Below, one piece after another: positions 17,696-26,288 of a DNA stretch of 32,877 nucleotides (its first letter is position 1; each line of letters begins with the position of its first letter). The translations under genes were made by a program, and so were the position numbers. Location: positions 1 through 32,877 of the forward strand of contig JAUQXU010000481.1 of NCBI GenBank assembly GCA_030837935.1, in the 5' to 3' direction. The notes under the pieces were generated by a model. The model was not told where the DNA came from. It worked only from the letters and a program-made list of their open reading frames with translations, and made no database searches. The stretch comes from Candidatus Brocadia sp. Lineage in GTDB: Bacteria > Planctomycetota > Brocadiia > Brocadiales > Brocadiaceae.

Positions 17696-17724
17696 ATTAT
17701 ATTTTTAACTGAGAATATTGTCAA
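17696..17724 (-). promoter_or_regulatory. perfect-consensus sigma70 promoter for hisD
   Basis: Minus strand TTGACA (17719-17724), 17-nt spacer ATATTCTCAGTTAAAAA, TATAAT (17696-17701). Confidence 0.8.
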
Positions 17725-17797
17725 GGAAAATGGAAAGGGAAAAATATGGAAAAAACAAAATAATAAATGCGAAATGACAAGAGGCTCCTGTACGATT

Positions 17798-18268
17798 TTA
17801 GACAATGTCCCCCTTGGAGATATCGTAGACCCATGAAAGGTCTGCTGGATCGTATTCGAAAAGTTCTCCTTTATGAAAAAAGATGCCGATTTCTCTTTCA
17901 GCAGAGGCAAGAGAGTCTGAACCATGGATTAGATTGAAACGGTTACTGACGGCATAATCTCCGCGAATGGTACCAGGTTCTGCCCTGAAACCGAAGGTTG
18001 CTCCCATCATCTTGCGGGCAATTTCTACGACGTTCTTACCTTTCAGTACTATAACGAGTACGGGTGCAGAAGTTGTATATCTAACCAGTGGTTCAAAAAA
18101 ATCCTTACCTTCATGTTCGGCATAGTGTCTCCTTGCCAGGGTTTCTGAGATGTGGATCATTTTGAGTCCTATTATCTGAAATCCTTTTTCCTCAAATCGA
18201 GAGATGATCTTTCCCAGCAACCGGCGCTGGACAGAATCAGGTTTTAATATAATTAAGGTCTTTTCCAT
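17798..18268 (-). CDS. ndk: nucleoside diphosphate kinase
   Basis: MEKTLIILKPDSVQRRLLGKII, GATFGFRAEPGTIRGDYAV, NLIHGSDS with active-site His. Confidence 0.95.
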   Translation of the reverse strand: MEKTLIILKPDSVQRRLLGKIISRFEEKGFQIIGLKMIHISETLARRHYAEHEGKDFFEPLVRYTTSAPVLVIVLKGKNVVEIARKMMGATFGFRAEPGTIRGDYAVSNRFNLIHGSDSLASAEREIGIFFHKGELFEYDPADLSWVYDISKGDIV

Positions 18269-18343
18269 AAAATATTATTCCTTTATTAACCTTTCTCCAT
18301 TTTAGTATAGTTGTCCAGGTATCAAGTTAAATTTTGTAGAGTT

Positions 18344-18889
18344 TTACAACCTCTCCCTTTTTAGCTTTTTAACATAAAGCTCCCGCACACTGAGGAATAA
18401 GTCTTGGTAGTCAGAACTCCTGTAATCAGGAAACGTCCATGGAAAGGATTCGTATCCACCCTTACGATAATTGAGGGTTACTTCCGCATAAATACCGTCT
18501 CGCAGGTAGATGCGATGGGAGAAGTCCTTTGTAGAAGCGAGAATAAGCCTGCTCTCATTCATGTAGCCAGGATCAATATTGATGGGACGTTGCACAGTAT
18601 ATTTTTTTGAAGAGGTTATGGATTCCTCTATGTGATTGGTTTGTACCTTTATACCGGCTATTTCGTCAGGCATGATCAGGTCTTCAAAACTATAAAATTG
18701 TCTCAGAATTCCTTTCCCCATTTCCTCATTGTAATAATCGGTAAAGTTAAAGGGGAGGATGCCACTTCGAAGGTCGATGGGACCAAAATACTCTTCCAGT
18801 GTTTTGTCTATCTGGCTAAGAAGTGCGGGAATACTTGTCAGTACGCCGATAATTAAATTTACTGGCTTTGGTTTGGAAATTTGGCCCAA
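18344..18889 (-). CDS. DUF4416 family protein
   Basis: Family-like pattern: KPVNLIIGVLTS...FGPIDLRSGILPFNFTDYYNEEMG...NIDPGYMNESRLILASTKDFSHRIYL...YFPWTFPDYRS-type C-terminus. Confidence 0.75.
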   Translation of the reverse strand: MGQISKPKPVNLIIGVLTSIPALLSQIDKTLEEYFGPIDLRSGILPFNFTDYYNEEMGKGILRQFYSFEDLIMPDEIAGIKVQTNHIEESITSSKKYTVQRPINIDPGYMNESRLILASTKDFSHRIYLRDGIYAEVTLNYRKGGYESFPWTFPDYRSSDYQDLFLSVRELYVKKLKRERL

Positions 18890-19015
18890 GATAGTTACTA
18901 GTGTAAAATTATTTCAACTTCGTCTTTGTATTTTATTATTTTTTTATTGTGTTTTTGTGTCTCAGTACACGGTGGTTTTGGTCAAACCACGTATTTTTCC
19001 ACAAAATTCCAATGC

Positions 19016-20731
19016 TTATGGTTTCGACAGCATTTCAAACAGGTGTTTAATCTTTGATTGAATTTGCTCAGGTGGCGTAAGGAATGTTTCGCCACTTTTT
19101 CTTAATTTTATCTCAAGCTCTTTCGTTTCAGCGAATTTCTTGCCGATAACTATTTTTATCGGGATGCCAATCAGGTCGGCGTCTTTGAATTTTACACCAG
19201 GTCTCTGGTCTCGATCGTCCAGCAATACCTCAATGCCTGCAATATTCGTGAGGTCATCGTAAATGTGATTCGCCATTTGCATGCTAGCGGCATCGTTAAC
19301 ATTGACGGGAATTATAATAACCTTGTATGGGGTCAGCGCAATTGGCCATATGATACCATTTTCATCATGCGACCTTTCAATAAGAGCTGCAATAATACGG
19401 TTAACCCCGATTCCATAACAGCCCATGATCATGGATTTTTCCTTGCCATGAGTATCCAGAAACTTTGCCTTGAGGGCATCGCTATATTTAGTACCCAGTT
19501 TGAAGACGTGTCCGATTTCAATACCCTGCGAGATGTCGATCTCGGCATTACATTTCGGGCACTTATCTCCTTTGATTACATAACGGACATCGGCAACACG
19601 GTCGATGATAAAATCCCTTTCGTGATTCACATTTAACAAATGGACGTCTGATTTGTTGGCGCCCGTAACAAAATTCCGAAGTATAGATACGGCCTGATCT
19701 GCTATGATTTTTATTTTTAGTCCCACGGGACCAGCAAACCCTACACGTGCACCGGTGACGTGTTCGATGGTGGTATGGTCAGCAAGTGCAACAGTATCTT
19801 GACCAAGCACCTTGGTCAGCTTAGTCTCATTGACCTCATGGTCACCTCGCAGAAGAACAGCGACCGTCTGTCCATTCGAGATATAAATCATTGTTTTGAC
19901 CATCTGGCTTGGATTTGCCTTCAAAAAGTCACCAATTTCCTGAATGGTGTGTTTGTTGGGCGTATGAACCTCCTGAAGCGGTTGTAGAATTGTGTTGCTT
20001 TCTCGTGGAATGGGGGCAGCTTCAGCCCGCTCCCGATTGGCGCTGTAACCGCATTTCATGCATCGGATGAGAACATCTTCACCCACATGACTGGGAACCA
20101 TAAACTCATGGGAAACGTCACCGCCCATAGCCCCTGAATCCGCCTCAACGACAATATAGTCAAGCCCGCATTGGTCAAATATGCGGCAGTAGGCATCGTA
20201 CATGGATTTATAACTCTTGTTGAGTCCCTCATAATCCAGGTCAAAGCTATAGGCATCCTTCATGATGAATTCCTTGCTACGCAGGACTCCGAACCGAGGT
20301 CTGGTTTCATCCCTGAATTTGGTTTGAATTTGATAGAGGGTTATAGGGAGTTGTCTATAGGAATTGATCTCGTTTCTTACGATATCCGTAATTATTTCTT
20401 CATGGGTAGGTCCCAGTGCGGTCGTTTTGCCGTGTCGGTCCTCAAAGGTGATTAAGTCTTCTCCAAATACGTTTAAGCGGCCACTCTCTTCCAGGAGGTC
20501 TAGCGGTTGAAGTGCAGGGAGGAATACCTCCACGGCCCCCGCCCGATTCATTTCTTCGCGTACAATATCAATAACCTTATTCAAGACCAGCGTGCCTAAA
20601 GGCAAATATGCATAAGCACCTGCCGTAATCCGTCTGATAAGCCCGGCACGGATCATGAGTTTATGACTGTCGATTTCAGCCTCCGATGGGCTTTCCTTCA
20701 GTGTGGGGATCAGTGTTTGCGACCATTTCAT
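19016..20731 (-). CDS. proS: prolyl-tRNA synthetase (bacterial type with editing insertion)
   Basis: MKWSQTLIPTLKESPSEAEIDSHKLMIRAGLIRRITAGAYAYLPLG; LGPTHEEIITDIVRNEI; QTKFRDETRPRFGVLRSKEFIMKDAYSF; MGCYGIGVNRIIAALIE. Confidence 0.97.
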   Translation of the reverse strand: MKWSQTLIPTLKESPSEAEIDSHKLMIRAGLIRRITAGAYAYLPLGTLVLNKVIDIVREEMNRAGAVEVFLPALQPLDLLEESGRLNVFGEDLITFEDRHGKTTALGPTHEEIITDIVRNEINSYRQLPITLYQIQTKFRDETRPRFGVLRSKEFIMKDAYSFDLDYEGLNKSYKSMYDAYCRIFDQCGLDYIVVEADSGAMGGDVSHEFMVPSHVGEDVLIRCMKCGYSANRERAEAAPIPRESNTILQPLQEVHTPNKHTIQEIGDFLKANPSQMVKTMIYISNGQTVAVLLRGDHEVNETKLTKVLGQDTVALADHTTIEHVTGARVGFAGPVGLKIKIIADQAVSILRNFVTGANKSDVHLLNVNHERDFIIDRVADVRYVIKGDKCPKCNAEIDISQGIEIGHVFKLGTKYSDALKAKFLDTHGKEKSMIMGCYGIGVNRIIAALIERSHDENGIIWPIALTPYKVIIIPVNVNDAASMQMANHIYDDLTNIAGIEVLLDDRDQRPGVKFKDADLIGIPIKIVIGKKFAETKELEIKLRKSGETFLTPPEQIQSKIKHLFEMLSKP

Positions 20732-20907
20732 CGGTCATTTATTCCTTAAAAATTGTACGTGATATTTGCTATAGTAAACGAAAGAAATATTATAGTTTTT
20801 TGTGTTCTGCTTTCAAGGGTTAAATAATTAATCTATTATTTATAATGGTTGCTGAGTTGGCTCAGCAATATATTAGTAAGCCCTCTTCGCTGGAATGATT
20901 ACAGAAA

Positions 20908-21429
20908 CTAAATATTGTTTGAACGAAACAATGCCAGAATGTGCTCGAAGTTCTGTGGAGTTTCAGTTTTTTGAGGATTATATTCCCGGAAGAAGGTCTT
21001 GAGGTGGCGATAGTAGTGTTTTGGAGAATAAATGTGACGCAGAATATTTTTGTATCCCTCTCGCAGGGTATCAAGGCTCATAGTAGGGATAATATTCGTC
21101 ATGCCATCTATGCTGTTCCAGGATATTTGGCCTAGCACACGATTTTCCTGTCTCAGACGTTTGTGAAGTTTCGTACCAGGTGGCGCTTGAAGCATCCCAA
21201 CAACAGCCATTACAATTCCACTTTTTTGAATAAAATCAATTTGCTGCCGGAAGACGGAGTGCATATCGTTATCAAACCCAACAATAAAGCCTCCTTCTAC
21301 CTGCAATCCTGCCCGGTGTATGCGTTTTACGTCTTCAATTAAGTTGCGGTTTTTGTTATGTTTTTTTCCGCATTCAGTCAGAGTGTCTTCATCCTGTGTC
21401 TCAATTCCAATAAAAACGGTATCAATATT
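20908..21429 (-). pseudogene. 5'-truncated radical SAM protein remnant (C-terminal part with DUF4070-like tail)
   Basis: In-frame reading NIDTVFIGIETQDEDTLTECGKKHNKNRNLIEDVKRIHRAGLQVEGGFIVGFDND... continues into the 20908-21306 ORF; an in-frame TAA (21430-21432) precedes it and no Cys cluster or N-terminal domain remains. Confidence 0.75.
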
Positions 21430-21451
21430 TTATCGTTCAAGTTCAAAATTT

Positions 21452-21463
21452 GTGAGCGCTCAC
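21452..21463. repeat. perfect 12-bp palindrome GTGAGCGCTCAC at the pseudogene/cyclase junction
   Basis: Self-complementary sequence read directly. Confidence 0.85.
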
Positions 21464-22320
21464 TATTTATCTTTCAGATTCCATATTCCATTCCAATCCG
21501 GATTGGAGGGGCTCTTTGAAAGGATATCGCATCTTTTTGCCATAACCGATCCTATTCCTAATCCATATTCCCGGTAGATTTTCTGAAAGAGTTCTGCAGC
21601 TGTTCCCCATTCTCTTCTGCAATACCTCGAATATGCCTCCGAATATTCTTTCATGGAGTTTTTTTTAATCTCAAATCTGGGGTCATTGTCAATAAGAAGT
21701 TCAAAGAGGGTAATGGGGTCCCTGAAGCGCTTTAGTATAATCCGGTCAATGAAACGATAGGAGAACCTTTGGTCAGTATTAATGTAACCTTCGGCAAATT
21801 TAAAAAAACGGTCAGAAATCAAAACCCTGGCATCATACAGTCTCGATATTCCCTCGATTCTGGCGGCCTCATGAACACATCGGCCTACGGGATGATGGCG
21901 TTTGTCCAGTGGGTAATAAATAAATGAAACCTCTCCTGCAGTGATGCCGAAACCGATATCGATTATGGGTTTAAAGACGCCCATGCTTGGGGAATCATTA
22001 TACGTGCGCATGCGTTTTGTTAACCTATAAATATTTTCTAAAATGTATTTTGCGTTATCTTCAGGGAATATTCCCATCACCCCATCACCATATATTTCTG
22101 CATAGGTGTTTTCATGCCCTAAATAGAGTTCTTTATAGGACGTTTCATGGACGTCCATAATAAATTCCGCATAGGTAAAGGCTTTTACTTTTGAGCTTTC
22201 AATGCCAGAGTAGATGCCTTGTTCAAAATCCATCAATATGTCTGTTGAATTCCGAAGATCACAGAACAGGACAATCCGCTTCGCCTTATCTGGTAGAAAT
22301 TTAACAGTATTATTTTCCAT
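21463..22320 (-). CDS. class III nucleotidyl cyclase-domain protein
   Basis: IVLFCDLRNSTDIL, TYAEIYGDGVMGIFP, GFGITAGEVSF, PVGRCVHEAARIEGISRLYDARVLISD: cyclase homology domain order. Confidence 0.82.
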   Translation of the reverse strand: MENNTVKFLPDKAKRIVLFCDLRNSTDILMDFEQGIYSGIESSKVKAFTYAEFIMDVHETSYKELYLGHENTYAEIYGDGVMGIFPEDNAKYILENIYRLTKRMRTYNDSPSMGVFKPIIDIGFGITAGEVSFIYYPLDKRHHPVGRCVHEAARIEGISRLYDARVLISDRFFKFAEGYINTDQRFSYRFIDRIILKRFRDPITLFELLIDNDPRFEIKKNSMKEYSEAYSRYCRREWGTAAELFQKIYREYGLGIGSVMAKRCDILSKSPSNPDWNGIWNLKDK

Positions 22321-22342
22321 TCATCTTTCCTGTTTTTGAGTT

Positions 22343-22425
22343 TATGCCAACTCTCAATCTATGGCATAGGAAAACAAACAGGCTGTCCAAGAATCAGTGT
22401 TTTATTGTAATTCTCAGACAGCCTG
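22343..22425. repeat. two inverted repeats in the cyclase/cNMP-protein spacer
   Basis: TATGCCA/TGGCATA (22343-22349/22362-22368) and CAGGCTGTC/GACAGCCTG (22379-22387/22417-22425). Confidence 0.65.
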
Positions 22426-22673
22426 CTTTGCTTACTTCTTCAAGTTCTTGAGGCTTAACCGTGCCGATTCAATAGATGCTTAATGAAAATTGCAGTTCCG
22501 GTTCCCTTGTGGCTGGCATTTTGACGGGGGATATCCACCCCCTAACCCCCAGCCATCGGGGAACAACGCCTGCGCTACGTGTACCAATTCGTTCGGATTG
22601 GGATTGCTTTAAAATCCAGTACCGTTCATGATATCTTGCCCTTGAGTAGCTTTTGCTTTATGTATGTTTATTT

Positions 22674-23255
22674 TCATTTTTGAATCAATGTCGTAGATAA
22701 TGAATCGATAGTCCTGGAGGCTTCTTCCAGTTGCGCCATGAGTTTTATACTTCCGTCTATAGCTGAAATAAAACGTTTACTCGCCCGGCCCACTACTTCA
22801 CGCAGGAGATCCGGCATGTTTTCAACCTCTTTCTCAAAAAGCCTGGGATCAATCATCCTCCCTTTGATATCCGATATCTCACGTAAACAATTCGTCAAAC
22901 GGTTATAGGCGTCGTTAAGGTATAAGAGGTCCTGCGTCATTTTATCGAGTTTGACACGTGCTTCTTGGGGGAGTTTATTGGCGGCTTCCATAAAGGTGTC
23001 TTTGGTGATCATTCCTACTACTACATCGCCATCTGCTGTCACAGAGGCGGTTCTTTTCGCCATACCAAAGAAACTCATTTCCCCAAAAATATCCCCTTCC
23101 TTTAACGTGCCAACAAGCACCGGTTTGTTATTGATGTTTTTCCAAACCTTGGCCCTGCCGGATTGTAAAACGTAAGCGTAATAGGCCCAACTTCCTTCTT
23201 CCAGAATTATACTGCCATCCTTTATCTTCTCCGTTCTGCTGATGAACTGTTCCAT
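22674..23255 (-). CDS. cyclic nucleotide-binding domain protein without HTH
   Basis: Phosphate-binding cassette GDIFGEMSFFGMAKRTASVTADGDVVV; C-terminal helical region has no recognisable Crp HTH. Confidence 0.85.
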   Translation of the reverse strand: MEQFISRTEKIKDGSIILEEGSWAYYAYVLQSGRAKVWKNINNKPVLVGTLKEGDIFGEMSFFGMAKRTASVTADGDVVVGMITKDTFMEAANKLPQEARVKLDKMTQDLLYLNDAYNRLTNCLREISDIKGRMIDPRLFEKEVENMPDLLREVVGRASKRFISAIDGSIKLMAQLEEASRTIDSLSTTLIQK

Positions 23256-23291
23256 AAGATTCCTTTCAATGTATTTTGAAATAAATTACCT

Positions 23292-23624
23292 TTAATTAGC
23301 CTGAATTGGGTTTGCGTCCATTACAATCATCTCTAAATATTTTTTTTCATTCTTTAATAAACTTACATCAGTACTTTGTGTTTGATAACCTTCCTTTTCA
23401 TATTTGAGTGTATAACTTCCGACATTCAATGAAAGATAATAACTGCCACTACCAGATGTCTTTTCGCTATAAACATTATGGTCGTCTTTACTGGATATCG
23501 TAACCCCAGACAAACCCTTCTTGTTGGTATCGTACACATACCCACAAATATCACCTGCAAACGTTACTTTAGTAATACCACACACAAATAAACTCAAAAC
23601 CATTAGCACAATCAATTTCCTCAT
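23292..23624 (-). CDS. small secreted carboxypeptidase-regulatory-like domain protein
   Basis: Start ATG 23624 with AGGAGA RBS; signal peptide MRKLIVLMVLSLFVCGITKVTFA; GYVYDTNKKGLSGVTISSKDD...GSYYLSLNVGSYTLKYEKEGYQTQ. Track start 23708 is upstream. Confidence 0.75.
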   Translation of the reverse strand: MRKLIVLMVLSLFVCGITKVTFAGDICGYVYDTNKKGLSGVTISSKDDHNVYSEKTSGSGSYYLSLNVGSYTLKYEKEGYQTQSTDVSLLKNEKKYLEMIVMDANPIQAN

Positions 23625-23857
23625 GGATCGCTCTCCTTTTATAAAAGTGTCCCTCGCACCAATACTATGAGACTGTGATTCCTTATCCTCAGTAGAAATG
23701 CTTTTCATTTGAAGCTATGAACGGAAGGTAAGCAAAATAATCTTTTTCCTGTTAAGACCTTACTTGCCTCTTTGAATACGCAGGATGTTCAACAGATATC
23801 TTTGGAATGCCTCGCTGTCATCTTCGCTTTAATTGGTGTTTTATAGGTTGGTAATTT

Positions 23858-24190
23858 TTATATCTCACTATAACATAACATATTATGACGATAATCGGCT
23901 TTTAAGTCAACATAAATCCACATAAATCCACGAAAACGGATAAAATAATTGATCAGATTTACAGTCCTTATCTGATCAAGCACTATCCAGCCTGTTTTCT
24001 TCTGAAAAGTTATTTTCACTCTGGTGGGATAGCTGTGGGACTTTATAGTCATTGGCGCTATAATGATTGTCTGGATATTTCTATTCATTTCTTCAGGAGA
24101 GATTACCAGGCAATGCCTTGTCTTCTGGATTTCGAATCCGATTGTTGGATCAAGATTAATGAGGTAGATATCGTATTGGTCTATTTCCAT
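23858..24190 (-). pseudogene. MazF/PemK-type toxin with replaced/decayed C-terminus
   Basis: QYDIYLINLDPTIGFEIQKTRHCLVISPEEMNRNIQTIIIAPMTIKSHSYPTRVKITFQKKTGWIVLDQIRTV is canonical; the final ~25 residues are not family-like and include a 10-bp tandem duplication. Confidence 0.7.
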
Positions 24191-24235
24191 TCCCAGCTTT
24201 CCATTGGAATGTCTATCGTTTCATCAAGTGACAAC

Positions 24236-26266
24236 TCATCGTCTTTTCGATGCTGCCTTTTTTGTGGGACGTTTAGATTTCGATGGTGAACGGTTCGCAC
24301 CATACTTTGAGCGTATCTGCTGAATTTTGTCTCGTAGTTCAGCTGCCCGTTCAAACTCCAACGCCTCTGCTGCCTTGAGCATCTCCGCCTCTAATTCGTT
24401 AACGAACTCCTGGGTAATATATTCTTCCTCGCTTTCTGCGACGGTTTCATAAACGATTTTGTGTGAAGAGACCTCGTCTTCGATGCCCTTCTTGATCTCT
24501 TTTTGTATGGTGGTAGGGGTGATGTTGTGCTTTTTGTTATGTGCGGTTTGGAGTGACCGGCGGCGGTTGGTTTCATCGATAGCCCTCTGCATGGAATTTG
24601 TTGTCTCGTCGGCATATAAGATCACCTCGGCATTCACATTCCTTGCCGTTCGTCCGATTGTTTGTATCAGTGATGTTTCAGAACGCAGGAATCCTTCCTT
24701 GTCTGCATCCAGGATTGCTACCAGTGAGACTTCTGGTAAATCCAGCCCCTCTCTGAGCAGATTTACACCCACCAGAACGTCGAATTTTCCCAGACGCAAA
24801 TCCCTTAATATTGTTACTCGTTCTATGGCAGTTATCTCGGAATGGAGGTACATGCCCTTAAATCCCTCTTCCTTGATATACTCACTCAGGTCTTCTGCGA
24901 GCCGTTTTGTTAACGTAGTTACCAGTACCCGCTCTTTTTTCTGCACCCGCTTCTTAATTTGCTTCAGTAAATCCTCTACCTGGGTTTTTGCGGGTTTCAC
25001 ATAAATTATTGGGTCGACGAGACCTGTTGGACGAATAATTTGCTCGACTACCCTGCCATGGCATTTCTTCAACTCATAAGTGCCTGGTGTTGCTGAAACG
25101 AACAGTATCTGATTGATCCTTGCCTCCCATTCGTCAAATCGCAAAGGACGGTTATCCAATGCGGAAGGTAAGCGGAAACCGTATTCGACCAGCGTCTCCT
25201 TGCGTGCCCTGTCCCCGTGGTACATGCCCGAAATCTGAGGAATAGAGACATGCGATTCGTCCACGATGAGGAAAAAGTCTTTGGGGAAGTAATCGAAAAG
25301 GGTATACGGTGATTCGCCGGGCGCACGGCCACTCATATGCCTTGAATAGTTTTCAATGCCATGACAATATCCCACCTCAAGAAGCATTTCCATATCATAT
25401 CGGGTCCGTGCCTCCAGACGCTGAGCTTCGGGAAATTTCTCTTTTGAACGAAGTTCCTTAAGACGATCGTTTAATTCATATTCGATGGACTTAACTACCC
25501 CTTCAATCTTTCCCTCTGGCATGACAAAGTGTTTGGCCGGGTAAATGGATATCTCCTTTACCTCTTGCACGGTATTTCCCGTTGTGGGATTGATGACGGA
25601 AATCTTATCGACTTCGTCTCCAAACAATTCTATGCGATAGGCAGTCTCTTCGTAGGCAGGAAATACCTCCACGACGTCCCCTCGTACGCGCACTGTGCCT
25701 CGAACAAACTGTATATCATTCCGATCATATTGGATGCTGATGAGCTTTTTTAAAAGTTTGTTCCGCTCTATCGAATCGCCCTTGCAGAGATGTACGTACA
25801 TCTCCTGATACTCCTCGGGTGAGCCAAGCCCGTAAATACAGGAGACACTGGCGATAATGATGACGTCTCTGCGTGACATGAGATTACTTGTGGCGGCCAA
25901 GCGCAGACGGTCTATCTCCTGATTGATGGTTGCTTCCTTCTCGATGTAAATGTCCCGCTGTGGAATATACGCCTCAGGTTGATAATAGTCGTAATAACTG
26001 ACAAAATATCCCACGGCATTTTCAGGGAAGAAGCTCTTGAATTCACTGTAAAGTTGGGCTGCGAGGGTCTTGTTGTGAGTCATAACCAAAGTTGGTTTTT
26101 CCAGGACAGCAATCAGATTCGCCATGGTAAAGGTCTTGCCGGAACCCGTCACGCCCAATAAAGTTTGATAGTTGATGTTGTTTTTGTAACCTGCTGCCAG
26201 TTGTTGTATGGCGCTGGGCTGATCGCCTTGTGGCGTAAAAGGAGATACTAACTTGAAAATAGACAT
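24236..26266 (-). CDS. uvrB: excinuclease ABC subunit B
   Basis: [92 protein letters not shown]-terminal UVR motif. Confidence 0.98.
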   Translation of the reverse strand: MSIFKLVSPFTPQGDQPSAIQQLAAGYKNNINYQTLLGVTGSGKTFTMANLIAVLEKPTLVMTHNKTLAAQLYSEFKSFFPENAVGYFVSYYDYYQPEAYIPQRDIYIEKEATINQEIDRLRLAATSNLMSRRDVIIIASVSCIYGLGSPEEYQEMYVHLCKGDSIERNKLLKKLISIQYDRNDIQFVRGTVRVRGDVVEVFPAYEETAYRIELFGDEVDKISVINPTTGNTVQEVKEISIYPAKHFVMPEGKIEGVVKSIEYELNDRLKELRSKEKFPEAQRLEARTRYDMEMLLEVGYCHGIENYSRHMSGRAPGESPYTLFDYFPKDFFLIVDESHVSIPQISGMYHGDRARKETLVEYGFRLPSALDNRPLRFDEWEARINQILFVSATPGTYELKKCHGRVVEQIIRPTGLVDPIIYVKPAKTQVEDLLKQIKKRVQKKERVLVTTLTKRLAEDLSEYIKEEGFKGMYLHSEITAIERVTILRDLRLGKFDVLVGVNLLREGLDLPEVSLVAILDADKEGFLRSETSLIQTIGRTARNVNAEVILYADETTNSMQRAIDETNRRRSLQTAHNKKHNITPTTIQKEIKKGIEDEVSSHKIVYETVAESEEEYITQEFVNELEAEMLKAAEALEFERAAELRDKIQQIRSKYGANRSPSKSKRPTKKAASKRR

Positions 26267-26288
26267 AGTGTCTTAGTTTTAAAATTTC

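Noticed and set aside
24459-25004. 181-aa plus-strand ORF inside uvrB
   Set aside because: Antisense shadow of uvrB; Ser/Arg-rich composition without domain signature.
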